From an uncultured Mycoplasmatota bacterium (lineage in GTDB: Bacteria > Bacillota_I > Bacilli_A > RF39 > UBA660): a DNA stretch of 31,054 nucleotides. Below, piece after piece: positions 23,496 to 30,464 of this stretch; the stretch's first letter is position 1, and every line of letters starts with the position of its first letter. The position numbers and the translations under genes are program-made. The notes under the pieces are model-generated. The model had not been told where the DNA came from. It made no database searches and saw only the letters and a list, made by a program, of their open reading frames with translations. The stretch spans positions 1 through 31,054 of the forward strand of contig URQZ01000014.1 of the NCBI GenBank assembly GCA_900550255.1, in the 5' to 3' direction.

Positions 23496-24737
23496 CTATA
23501 CTAAATTTTTATATTTTTCTTTTAATTTTTTAAATTTTTCGTTATCTCTTTTATTTTGACTAAAACTTAGTCTTTTCATATAAAAATCGTTATGCTCTAT
23601 AGCACGAGCTATACGTCTCCAACTAGCTACCTTTTTAGCATTTTCTAGTTTTTTATCTTCTTCATCTTTAATATCAGAAACCTTAATCCCTTTATTTTCA
23701 TACCAGTTAAGAAAAGTTTTAATTTTATGATAATAGTGATCTCTAAGTTCGGGAACATAAATCCCAATACTTTCAAGGAGAAAAATTGTGTATTCTTGCC
23801 AAGTCATTGATTCTGGCTTTTCTGTTTTTATAACTCCTAAAATACTAGTACGACAGTATATATTACCAAAATTAACACCATGAACACGATTTAAAACTTT
23901 TTCCCAAGTTTCATATTCTAATGCTCTAAATTGATCCAATCCCTTTTTTTGATCATCACCATATGGTTGACATAATCTTTGTTCATATATTGAAACACCA
24001 TTTTTATACATTTGTTCATATATTTCATTAAATTTTAAATTTAATTTTGAAACAGCTGTCCAAATATCGGGAGCAGTCCAATCGTAAAGAGGAAAACAAC
24101 TATAGGTATTAGTTTTTTTACTTCCGATTTTTATTCTAGTTGTCCAATTGTTATCTTTAAAAGTTTCTTTTCTTTTATTTATCAAAGTTCTAAAACGATT
24201 TAGGCTCTCATCACTCCTAATTCCTATTGAGCAAGCAACATTACCACCCTTTTTTTTACAAAACCAATCAGCAAAATAATTAATAAAATCTTCAAATTCC
24301 ATCCCTTTAAAAAACCAATTCCACTCTTTAGGAATGTTTTTTTCATTTATAACCCATTTGTTTTTAGGCATTTTTCTAACCCATTTATTTTTTTCATTAT
24401 TATCCCAACAAATCCATTTTGATTGAATAATTGAAACAGCATTTCTAAGTGATAATGGAAGTGCAATCCAGTACCAAGTGTCTATTACATCCGAAACTTC
24501 GTCAATTAACTCTTCAATGTGATTAATAGTAGCTTTATATTGGGCTTCAAAATCAACATATAAAACACTAAATTTAACATTCATTTCACGAGCTTTAATA
24601 GCAGCAAGCTGTAACATTACACTACTATCTTTTCCACCACTTATTGAAAAATAAAAATCATCAAAATTATTAAAGATATACTCTAACCGTTCATTAGTGG
24701 CTGTTAAAACATCCTTTTCTGTAAAAACTTTTGGCAT
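23496..24737 (-). CDS. PAPS-reductase-family protein, IbrA-like (DUF3440)
   Basis: A 413-aa PP-loop ATPase-like protein of the adenine-nucleotide alpha hydrolase superfamily. The PP-loop FSISGGKDSSVML is near residue 32. It is followed by VLYVDFEAQY, a Trp-rich middle region, CSIGIRSDESLNRF, the CFPLYDWTAPDIWTAV segment typical of this group, and RLCQPYGDDQKKGLDQF. The C-terminal extension (about residues 310-413) matches DUF3440. It lacks the catalytic Cys ECG(T)-H tail of true PAPS reductases, so sulfate reduction is unlikely. IbrA of E. coli is the closest named family. ATG 24737 was chosen since AGGAAG is 7 nt upstream; another ATG at 24776 would place the start near the predicted transcription start. 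Confidence 0.85.
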   Translation of the reverse strand: MPKVFTEKDVLTATNERLEYIFNNFDDFYFSISGGKDSSVMLQLAAIKAREMNVKFSVLYVDFEAQYKATINHIEELIDEVSDVIDTWYWIALPLSLRNAVSIIQSKWICWDNNEKNKWVRKMPKNKWVINEKNIPKEWNWFFKGMEFEDFINYFADWFCKKKGGNVACSIGIRSDESLNRFRTLINKRKETFKDNNWTTRIKIGSKKTNTYSCFPLYDWTAPDIWTAVSKLNLKFNEIYEQMYKNGVSIYEQRLCQPYGDDQKKGLDQFRALEYETWEKVLNRVHGVNFGNIYCRTSILGVIKTEKPESMTWQEYTIFLLESIGIYVPELRDHYYHKIKTFLNWYENKGIKVSDIKDEEDKKLENAKKVASWRRIARAIEHNDFYMKRLSFSQNKRDNEKFKKLKEKYKNLV

Positions 24738-24789
24738 ACATTCACTTCCTAAGAAAAAATTGGTAAAATTTTCCATATATACATAAAAG

Positions 24790-24798
24790 ATTATAACA
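24790..24798 (-). promoter_or_regulatory. Extended -10 promoter of the IbrA-like operon
   Basis: On the minus strand TGTTATAAT (24798 down to 24790). It is divergent from a TATAAT on the plus strand at 24871-24876. No good -35. Confidence 0.6.
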
Positions 24799-24870
24799 CA
24801 TATTTTTATAAATATCTAAATTTCGGTTATAATAACTAATAAAAGACTTTTCATGTTTAAAAATTTTTGA

Positions 24871-24876
24871 TATAAT
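24871..24876 (+). promoter_or_regulatory. Extended -10 element before the gene at 24905
   Basis: TATAAT at 24871-24876 with TG at 24868-24869, about 28 nt before the ATG. Confidence 0.55.
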
Positions 24877-24904
24877 TGAATTTAAGATAAGGGTAGGTGT
24901 GATA

Positions 24905-25897
24905 ATGGATAATAATGAAGAAAAAAATATACCAACAAACGATTTTGAAATAATTGATATTCCTAATGCAGAAGACAATAATCAAACTGTAGATAATAAT
25001 CAATTTGAACAAACAATCAATAATAATGGACCAGTTGAACAAATTAGTATTGATAATTCACAAAATAACAATATGGGAGTTGAACAAGTACCTGCTTTTG
25101 ATGTACAACAGCCTAACTATGAGCAATCATATAATGAATTAAATAGCGCACCAGAAGTATCATATAATAATGTTCAACAACCGATAGAACCAATTGATAC
25201 TAGAGAAATTAATACCGAAACGCCAATTTCCTATAATGAGATTGGTGATTCGACAATGAACAGTTCTAATCAACAATTAGACAATGTAGAATCAGTAAAT
25301 AATTATGTTCCTGTAAGTTCTACTAGTAACAATCAAGAAGAAAATAAGGGAAAATTAGATAAAAGTGTTAAGGAAATTATAACTATGGGAATAATTGTAG
25401 CCTTAGTTATTATCTTATTACCTGTACTATATAACGTTTCAACTGGTAAGTATAATATAACAAGTAATATAAAAAGTACTGTTAGCAGTTTGTTTAGTAA
25501 AAGTTCAAGCAAAACCACTAATAAGAAAAGTGTAAATGAAAATAAAAGTACTGTTATAGATAATAGTGGTGATGAAGAACAAACAGCTGAAGATTTAGGG
25601 TTAACTTTTGATTTTGCAAAATATAATAATCAAGTTTTAGATAATGTTAATTTAAATACTTTATTAGACGCATATAAAGATTATTTTATATTATTAAGTC
25701 CAACTGTAGAAAATGGAGTTCAAATATATAAGATACAAATTGCGAAAGATGTAAAAAGTGCTGGATATTCAATATCAGATCCTGAACAAGCATTCAAAGA
25801 ATTTAGTGCTCAGTATTTACAAGCTAGTGCAAATTATTTAATTACAATAACTAATGATAATGATAATGTAACTACAATTATTGCAACAAGACAATAA
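24905..25897 (+). CDS. Membrane protein with Asn/Gln-rich cytoplasmic region
   Basis: I do not recognise this 330-aa protein. The first ~150 residues are low complexity, rich in Asn, Gln, Glu and Ser with repeated VEQ/NNQ/QQP units, probably disordered. One membrane helix follows (about residues 158-178: MGIIVALVIILLPVLYNVS). Then comes a Ser/Lys/Thr-rich linker and a C-terminal domain of ~95 residues (from DLGLTFDFAKYNNQ), probably outside. The layout recalls single-pass regulatory or scaffold proteins. The ATG at 24905 is chosen over a GTG two codons earlier because GGTAGGTG gives proper spacing. Its own promoter and terminator make it monocistronic. Confidence 0.75.
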   Translation: MDNNEEKNIPTNDFEIIDIPNAEDNNQTVDNNQFEQTINNNGPVEQISIDNSQNNNMGVEQVPAFDVQQPNYEQSYNELNSAPEVSYNNVQQPIEPIDTREINTETPISYNEIGDSTMNSSNQQLDNVESVNNYVPVSSTSNNQEENKGKLDKSVKEIITMGIIVALVIILLPVLYNVSTGKYNITSNIKSTVSSLFSKSSSKTTNKKSVNENKSTVIDNSGDEEQTAEDLGLTFDFAKYNNQVLDNVNLNTLLDAYKDYFILLSPTVENGVQIYKIQIAKDVKSAGYSISDPEQAFKEFSAQYLQASANYLITITNDNDNVTTIIATRQ

Positions 25898-25925
25898 AAA
25901 ATTCTCGAAAGAGAACTTTTTTATT
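25896..25925. terminator. Terminator between convergent genes
   Basis: TTCTC GAAA GAGAA (25902-25915), a stable GNRA-capped stem, extended by A6 and T6 flanks. It touches the stop of the RNHCP gene at 25921. Confidence 0.8.
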
Positions 25926-26223
25926 TTATAACAGATAATTTTATAATTAAATCCATATTATCATCATCACATATTATATTTTTATGCTCATTATGGCATT
26001 TTTCACACTTATATATGATTTTAAATGAATTTTTGAATTTTTCCACACCAATAGGTTTTAAAAGACCACAACAGTTGTTAGAACGATCTCCAGGAAGAAT
26101 ATCAACGTGTTTTGAATATAAACAATATGGACAGTGGTCACGAGCAGTAGAGCTAGCAGGTTCTACCTTTTTATGGCATTTTTCACACACAAAAGATTCA
26201 TTAATCATGTTAAAACGTTTCAT
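25921..26223 (-). CDS. RNHCP domain zinc-binding protein
   Basis: A 100-aa protein of the RNHCP family, named for an Arg-Asn-His-Cys-Pro motif; here it reads ARDHCPYCLYSKHVD, with Asp for Asn. Zinc-ribbon-like pairs are visible: CEKCHKK (near residue 13), CPYC, the NNCCG segment after PGDRS, and YKCEKCHNEH. Function of the family is unknown; nucleic-acid binding is plausible for a double zinc ribbon but unproven. The ATG at 26223 follows GGGGAG. A promoter with TGTTATAAT lies on this strand at 26269-26261, divergent from scpA. Confidence 0.88.
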   Translation of the reverse strand: MKRFNMINESFVCEKCHKKVEPASSTARDHCPYCLYSKHVDILPGDRSNNCCGLLKPIGVEKFKNSFKIIYKCEKCHNEHKNIICDDDNMDLIIKLSVIK

Positions 26224-26260
26224 ATTTTTACTCCCCTTTAAAAATTAGATGATTACTGTT

Positions 26261-26269
26261 ATTATAACA
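26261..26269 (-). promoter_or_regulatory. Extended -10 promoter of the RNHCP gene
   Basis: On the minus strand TGTTATAAT (26269 down to 26261), about 38 nt upstream of the ATG. Confidence 0.6.
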
Positions 26270-26292
26270 TAGTTATAATTTTAAAAAAAGTA

Positions 26293-26301
26293 TGTTATAA
26301 T
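26293..26301 (+). promoter_or_regulatory. Extended -10 promoter of scpA
   Basis: TGTTATAAT at 26293-26301, 18 nt before the ATG. The predicted 5' leader is only about 12 nt. Confidence 0.6.
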
Positions 26302-26319
26302 TAACTTGGACGTGATTTT

Positions 26320-27045
26320 ATGGAATATAAATTTTTAATAAATGATTTTGAAGGACCATTAGATTTATTGTTACATTTAATAAAAAAAAATAATGTAGAT
26401 ATATGTGATATAAAAATAAGTGATATTACTAAACAATATTTAGATTATCTAGAAGAAATGGAAAATTTGGATTTAAATATAGCTAGTGAATATTTAGCGC
26501 TTGCAGCTGAATTGATTGAAATGAAATCTTTAGTCTTACTTCCAAAACCAGAATTTTCAGATGATGAATATGAAGAAGATCCAAGAGAAAATTTAATCAA
26601 AAGATTAATAGAGTATAAAAAAATTAAAGAGTCAACTCCAAAATTAAAAGAACTAGAAGAAGAAAGAAAAAAATTATATACCAAAGTAGCCAGCAATATG
26701 AAACAATATCAAGATGAAAATCAAAAACCAGATTTTAATGATATTGATTTAGATTGCTTATTGAATGCTTTTTCAAAATTTTTGGAACGAAAAGAAGAAG
26801 AAAAACCACTAAATACTAAAATAACAAAAAAAGAATACTCAGTTAGTAAACGTAGTAGAGAAATAAAATCACTATTAAGAACAAAACAAAAAATTAATTT
26901 TGAAGAACTTTTCGAAATACAAACAAAAGAGTACATTGTAGTTACTTTCTTATCTATTTTAGCTCTAGCTAAAAAACAAGAATTGATTATTAAACAAGAT
27001 AATAATTTTAGTAATATTGTATTATCTTTAAGAGGATGTGAATAA
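26320..27045 (+). CDS. scpA: Segregation and condensation protein A
   Basis: ScpA is the kleisin that bridges the SMC heads in the bacterial condensin SMC-ScpAB. The 241-aa product has the N-terminal FEGPLDLLLHLIKKNNVDIC motif, YLDYLEEMENLDLNIASEYL and AAELIEMKSLVLLP, then an acidic linker and the C-terminal winged-helix segment ending in TFLSILALAKKQEL. The length is normal. It overlaps nothing; scpB follows after 1 nt. SMC itself is not in the window. Confidence 0.96.
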   Translation: MEYKFLINDFEGPLDLLLHLIKKNNVDICDIKISDITKQYLDYLEEMENLDLNIASEYLALAAELIEMKSLVLLPKPEFSDDEYEEDPRENLIKRLIEYKKIKESTPKLKELEEERKKLYTKVASNMKQYQDENQKPDFNDIDLDCLLNAFSKFLERKEEEKPLNTKITKKEYSVSKRSREIKSLLRTKQKINFEELFEIQTKEYIVVTFLSILALAKKQELIIKQDNNFSNIVLSLRGCE

Positions 27046-27046
27046 A

Positions 27047-27613
27047 ATGAATTTATTACCAGTTTTAGAAGGAATGCTTTTCATAGTTGGGGAAGAAGGA
27101 CTAACGTCAGAAAGAATAAAAGAAGTTTTAGAAATAAACGATGAAGAGTTAGAAAGTTTATTAAAAGAATTAAACAAAAGTTATGAAAATGAAAATCGAG
27201 GAATAAAATTGGATGTTTTAGGTAATAAATTAAAATTAACAACCAAAAAAGAACATAAGGATTATTATGCTAAGTTAACAGAAGTTGAAATAGATAATGT
27301 TTTGAGTCAATCGGCTCTTGAAACATTAGCTATTATAGCTTATAATCAACCTATAACAAGAATAGGTGTTGATGAAATAAGAGGCATAAATAGTAGTCAC
27401 ATGATAAGAAAATTAGTGGCTCAAAGTTTAATTAAAGAAATAGGAAGAGCTGAAACACCAGGAAGACCAATTTTATATGGAATTACTCAAGATTTTTTAG
27501 ATTATTTTGGACTAGCAGACATTTCTGATTTGCCAAAATTAAATGATGAAATAGAGATAAATGAAGAAGAACAAAATTTGTTTGAATCTAAATATAAAGA
27601 AATAAAAGATTGA
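27047..27613 (+). CDS. scpB: Segregation and condensation protein B
   Basis: ScpB dimerises and binds the ScpA linker to regulate SMC ATPase activity. The 188-aa product shows LPVLEGMLFIVGEEGLT, LSQSALETLAIIAYNQPITR, VDEIRGINSS, LVAQSLIKEIGRAETPGRPI and LYGITQDFLDYFGL, all typical. The ATG at 27047 is preceded by GAGG within the scpA 3' end, so the pair is translationally coupled; a GTG three codons earlier is less likely. The stop codon overlaps the -35 of the tRNA-Leu promoter. Confidence 0.97.
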   Translation: MNLLPVLEGMLFIVGEEGLTSERIKEVLEINDEELESLLKELNKSYENENRGIKLDVLGNKLKLTTKKEHKDYYAKLTEVEIDNVLSQSALETLAIIAYNQPITRIGVDEIRGINSSHMIRKLVAQSLIKEIGRAETPGRPILYGITQDFLDYFGLADISDLPKLNDEIEINEEEQNLFESKYKEIKD

Positions 27614-27638
27614 ATAAATAAAAATGATATGTTATAAT
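27610..27638 (+). promoter_or_regulatory. Promoter of tRNA-Leu
   Basis: -35 TTGAAT (27610-27615, overlapping the scpB stop), 17-bp spacer, -10 TATAAT (27633-27638) with extended TG (27630-27631). It shares 26 identical bases with the tRNA-Ala promoter. Confidence 0.8.
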
Positions 27639-27654
27639 TATCTTGTTCTTTTAT

Positions 27655-27740
27655 ACCGGCCTGGCGGAATGGTAGACGCGATGGACTCAAAATCCATTGG
27701 TAGCAATATCGTGAGGGTTCAAGTCCCTTGGCCGGTACCA
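27655..27740 (+). tRNA. tRNA-Leu (anticodon CAA)
   Basis: 86 nt, a class II tRNA with a long variable arm (about 27701-27712, TAGCAATATCGTG) and encoded CCA. The acceptor ACCGGCC (27655-27661) pairs perfectly with GGCCGGT (27730-27736). The anticodon arm ATGGA-CTCAAAA-TCCAT gives CAA, which reads UUG. Confidence 0.97.
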
Positions 27741-27750
27741 ATAAAAATGT

Positions 27751-27775
27751 ACTAACTATTTAGTTAGTTTTTTTA
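27751..27775 (+). terminator. tRNA-Leu terminator
   Basis: ACTAACTA (27751-27758) / TAGTTAGT (27761-27768) followed by a T-run, 11 nt after the tRNA. Confidence 0.8.
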
Positions 27776-27876
27776 ATAATAAATATTTTAAAACATAAAT
27801 TAAAATAGGCACAAAATGTTGATTTTTAGTGTCTAATATGTTATTATATTTACCCATCAAGAAAGAAGTGATTAGT

Positions 27877-28557
27877 ATGGATGAAAAATTATTAAAACAA
27901 ATGATAAAAGAAGTGGAGCAAAAAGCAAGTAAAAATAAATTTTTTTCAACATATATAAAGAAAATACTGTGGTATTTTGGAAATGTAGAACTTTTTACTA
28001 AAGAAAAAAAATTAATTGGGATTGATAAGAGTAATAATATTTTAGTAATTAATTTAGAAGATGATAAAATTGAAGTTTCTTTAACTAAAGGTAATGTTAA
28101 AAGTAAAATTGAATTGCAATGTGATATAGTAAATATTGAAAGAGATATCATAGAGAAAGAAAAGATGAAAAATAATACTACATGTAAGGAATTTTCAAGC
28201 ACAAAATTATATTTTAATCCATGTGGGGAGTTGAAGTGTAGTGACAATTGGAATGCATTAATTACTTATTATCATAAAAAAGAACCAATAATAAGTAAAA
28301 CAGAACAAATTTCATTTTATCACCAAAATAGAGCTTACCAGTACAATTTAATAAACGATAAATTGTGTTCCAAAATAATTGCAAGTGAAAACATTAATTT
28401 AAATGATTACATAGAAATTATAGATAATAGTAGTAATTTTCTTGATATTTTAGATTATATAACTACAAAAGTAAATACAGAAAATAATAAAACTGATTTA
28501 CTTTTTGAGCAAGAAATAAATGAAAGAGAAAAATTAAAAAAATTGATTTTTAAATAA
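27877..28557 (+). CDS. Hypothetical protein
   Basis: I do not recognise this 226-aa protein. It is probably soluble. The N-terminal part (to about residue 90) is mixed alpha/beta, with LLKQMIKEVEQKASKNKFF and GIDKSNNILVINLEDDKIEV. The middle carries TTCKEFSSTKLYFNPCGELKC, with three or four Cys. The C-terminal end is helical (DLLFEQEINEREKLKKL). The start at ATG 27877 is preceded by GAAGTGAT; an upstream in-frame ATG at 27829 has no ribosome binding site. It stands alone between tRNA-Leu and thiI with its own terminator region downstream. Confidence 0.7.
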   Translation: MDEKLLKQMIKEVEQKASKNKFFSTYIKKILWYFGNVELFTKEKKLIGIDKSNNILVINLEDDKIEVSLTKGNVKSKIELQCDIVNIERDIIEKEKMKNNTTCKEFSSTKLYFNPCGELKCSDNWNALITYYHKKEPIISKTEQISFYHQNRAYQYNLINDKLCSKIIASENINLNDYIEIIDNSSNFLDILDYITTKVNTENNKTDLLFEQEINEREKLKKLIFK

Positions 28558-28634
28558 TTTTGTATGAAGATATTTCGATATCATAAAATGATTCGACAAA
28601 TTAAAAAATTAGATAATAAACTATTGATATGTAT

Positions 28635-28657
28635 AAAAGGCAAATAAGCCTTTTTTA
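28635..28657 (+). terminator. Terminator before thiI
   Basis: AAAAGGC (28635-28641) / GCCTTTT (28648-28654), loop AAATAA, followed by T-rich DNA. It ends transcription of the unknown gene upstream. Confidence 0.8.
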
Positions 28658-28670
28658 TGTTTAATAAATT

Positions 28671-28679
28671 TGTTATAAT
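28671..28679 (+). promoter_or_regulatory. Extended -10 promoter of thiI
   Basis: TGTTATAAT (28671-28679 with TG at 28671-28672), 16 nt before the ATG. The AGGTGG ribosome binding site (28685-28690) coincides with the expected transcript start. Confidence 0.6.
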
Positions 28680-28695
28680 GAAATAGGTGGTAATA

Positions 28696-29874
28696 ATGAA
28701 TAAATTAATAATGATAAAATATGGAGAATTAACAACCAAAAAAGCTAATCGAAAAACTTTTATCAATATTTTAAATAATAACATTTTGAAAGTATTACAT
28801 GGTTATTCTGTCAATATAAAGAAAGATCGTGTTCGTATGTATATTGAATGCGATGAAAATGATATTACAGAAATAACTGAAAAACTTCAAAAAATTTTTG
28901 GTTTACATAGTATTGTTATATGTCATAAGGTTAATACTAATATTGATGAAATATCATCAAAAGTATTAGAACTTTTAAAAAATACAAAGTTTAAAACATT
29001 TAAAATTAATACTAAAAGAGCCGATAAAAAATTTCCTATTCCAAGTATGGAATTTAATAATAAAATGGGTGGTGTTGTTTTAAAAAACACTGATTTAAAA
29101 GTAGATGTTCATACTCCAGATGTCCTTGTAAATATTGAAATAAGACATGAAGGAACATTTATTTATACTAATGAAATACAAGGTATAGGTGGTTATCCTG
29201 TTGGTATTCAAGGAAAAGGATTATTGATGTTAAGTGGAGGAATAGATAGTCCTGTTGCTGGATATTTATCTTTAAAACGTGGTGTAGATTTAGAATGCCT
29301 TTATTTTGAATCACCACCACATACTAGTATAGAAGCAAAAAACAAAGTAATAAAATTAGCAAGCATTATTGATGAATATTCTGGAAATATTAAGGTAAAT
29401 ATTGTTCCTTTTACTAAATTACAAGAAACAATATATAAAAATGTTCCTGATAACTATGTTATTACTATTATGCGCAGAATGATGTATAGAATTGCAGAAA
29501 AAGTTGCAAAAAAAAATAAATGCAAAATTTTAATAAATGGCGAAAGTATTGGACAAGTTGCAAGTCAAACATTATCTAGCATGATAGTTATAAATAATGT
29601 AACAAATATGCCTGTAATTAGACCAGTAGCATGTATGGATAAAATAGAAATAATTGGAATTGCAAAAAAAATCAAAACTTATGAAACAAGTATTCTTCCA
29701 TATGAAGATTGTTGTACAATCTTTTTGCCCAAACATCCAGTTATTAATCCTGATTTAGATAAATGTATCAAATATGAGAATTTATTTGATTATGAAGAAT
29801 TAATAAATGAATGTGTTGAAAATATAGAAGTAGTTAGTAATTTAAAGCAAAAAGAATTTAATGATATTTTATAA
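28696..29874 (+). CDS. thiI: tRNA 4-thiouridine sulfurtransferase ThiI
   Basis: ThiI makes 4-thiouridine at U8 of tRNA and can supply sulfur for thiamine thiazole synthesis. The 392-aa product has an N-terminal ferredoxin-like domain (IKYGELTTKKANRKTF, 8-23), a THUMP domain (about 75-165), the PP-loop MLSGGIDSPVAGY (SGGIDS 180-185), NGESIGQVASQT (281-292) and the Cys pair EDCCTIFLPKHP (Cys339, Cys340). It lacks the C-terminal rhodanese domain, as in other Gram-positive ThiI proteins, so persulfide must come from a cysteine desulfurase directly. ATG 28696 is chosen over GTG 28687, which lies in the ribosome binding site. No thiamine gene is adjacent. Confidence 0.95.
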   Translation: MNKLIMIKYGELTTKKANRKTFINILNNNILKVLHGYSVNIKKDRVRMYIECDENDITEITEKLQKIFGLHSIVICHKVNTNIDEISSKVLELLKNTKFKTFKINTKRADKKFPIPSMEFNNKMGGVVLKNTDLKVDVHTPDVLVNIEIRHEGTFIYTNEIQGIGGYPVGIQGKGLLMLSGGIDSPVAGYLSLKRGVDLECLYFESPPHTSIEAKNKVIKLASIIDEYSGNIKVNIVPFTKLQETIYKNVPDNYVITIMRRMMYRIAEKVAKKNKCKILINGESIGQVASQTLSSMIVINNVTNMPVIRPVACMDKIEIIGIAKKIKTYETSILPYEDCCTIFLPKHPVINPDLDKCIKYENLFDYEELINECVENIEVVSNLKQKEFNDIL

Positions 29875-29898
29875 CCATAAATTACCAAAAGAAAATAC

Positions 29899-29927
29899 GT
29901 ATTAAAAAAAACAACCTGTACATGATA
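29899..29927 (+). promoter_or_regulatory. Possible sigma-G-like promoter of the first SASP gene
   Basis: GTATT (29899-29903), 17-nt spacer, CATGATA (29921-29927). This approximates the forespore sigma-G pattern (GHATR / CATNHTA). The second SASP gene has a parallel pair with the same spacing. Motif match only. Confidence 0.45.
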
Positions 29928-29939
29928 TTAGTGTACAGG
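29915..29939 (+). repeat. Inverted repeat overlapping promoter and ribosome binding site
   Basis: Perfect 8-bp arms CCTGTACA (29915-29922) and TGTACAGG (29932-29939) around a 9-nt loop. The right arm overlaps the AGGAGGTG ribosome binding site (29937-29944). It could be an operator, or a hairpin that hides the ribosome binding site in thiI read-through transcripts. It has no T-run, so it is not a typical terminator. Confidence 0.7.
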
Positions 29940-29950
29940 AGGTGAAACAA

Positions 29951-30157
29951 ATGAATAAATCAACTAATAAAATGGTTGCACCAGGAGCTAAAGAAGCTAT
30001 CGAAAGAATGAAATATGAAATCGCTAGTGAATTAGGTGTTAAAATGGGACCTGATGCTTCAAGTAGAGCAAACGGATCTGTAGGTGGAGAAATCACAAGA
30101 CGTTTAGTTCAAATGGCTGAACAACAACTTGGAGGATCAAACTACCAAGGAAAATAA
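29951..30157 (+). CDS. Alpha/beta-type small acid-soluble spore protein
   Basis: A 68-aa SASP. These proteins coat and protect DNA in dormant spores and are degraded by the GPR protease at germination. The sequence shows KEAIERMKYEIASELGVK, where GPR is expected to cut after Glu in EIASE, then SSRANGSVGGEITRRLVQMAE, the conserved second helix with GGxxT/R. The length is normal for the family. ATG 29951 follows a strong AGGAGGTG. It indicates that the host makes endospores. A paralogue lies immediately downstream. Confidence 0.96.
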   Translation: MNKSTNKMVAPGAKEAIERMKYEIASELGVKMGPDASSRANGSVGGEITRRLVQMAEQQLGGSNYQGK

Positions 30158-30170
30158 TTTAATTAAAAAT

Positions 30171-30196
30171 GGACAGTTTTATATCTGTCTTTTTTA
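30171..30196 (+). terminator. Terminator after the first SASP gene
   Basis: GACAG (30172-30176) / CTGTC (30185-30189) followed by TTTTTT. Confidence 0.75.
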
Positions 30197-30217
30197 ATAT
30201 TTGCCAAAAATTACAAG

Positions 30218-30246
30218 GAATTATAATATAAAAATAATCCACAATA
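30218..30246 (+). promoter_or_regulatory. Possible sigma-G-like promoter of the second SASP gene
   Basis: GAATT (30218-30222), 17-nt spacer, CACAATA (30240-30246), parallel to the elements before the first SASP gene but with one mismatch in the -10. Confidence 0.4.
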
Positions 30247-30266
30247 TTAATAAGGTGGTGAGATGT

Positions 30267-30464
30267 ATGTATAATAATAAATTGGTTGCTCCATCTTCTA
30301 AAAAAGCAATTGAACAAATGAAATATGAGATTGCAAGTGAACTTGGAATAAAAATTGGTGCAGATACTAGCAGTCGTTTAAATGGAACCGTAGGTGGAGA
30401 AATGACAAAACGATTAGTTAGAATCGGAGAAGAACAATTAGCGCGACAACAACGTAACTTTTAA
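30267..30464 (+). CDS. Alpha/beta-type small acid-soluble spore protein, 3' end probably chimeric
   Basis: A second SASP, closely similar to the first: KKAIEQMKYEIASELGIKIG with the GPR site, then SSRLNGTVGGEMTKRLVRIGEEQL. ATG 30267 follows AAGGTGGTGAG. The final residues (ARQQRNF) diverge from the first copy (GGSNYQGK) just where base composition changes (about 30441). From there the bases also read in another frame as part of the foreign Bacteroidales gene. The stop at 30462-30464 is therefore probably accidental and the true C terminus is lost at the join. Confidence 0.88.
   Translation: MYNNKLVAPSSKKAIEQMKYEIASELGIKIGADTSSRLNGTVGGEMTKRLVRIGEEQLARQQRNF
30441..30441. other. Probable chimeric assembly junction
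   Basis: Left of about 30440 the DNA is AT-rich with a SASP gene; right of it the DNA is GC-rich with a Bacteroidales-type frame. The frame is closed by a TAG at 30439-30441 and open immediately after. Placed by change in composition and by divergence from the first SASP copy; uncertain by several bases. Confidence 0.7.

Noticed and set aside
22570..24737. Phosphorothioation (Dnd/Ssp) defence locus
   Set aside because: The PP-loop protein resembles IbrA/DUF3440 rather than DndC, and no DndA, DndB, DndD, DndE or restriction genes are present.
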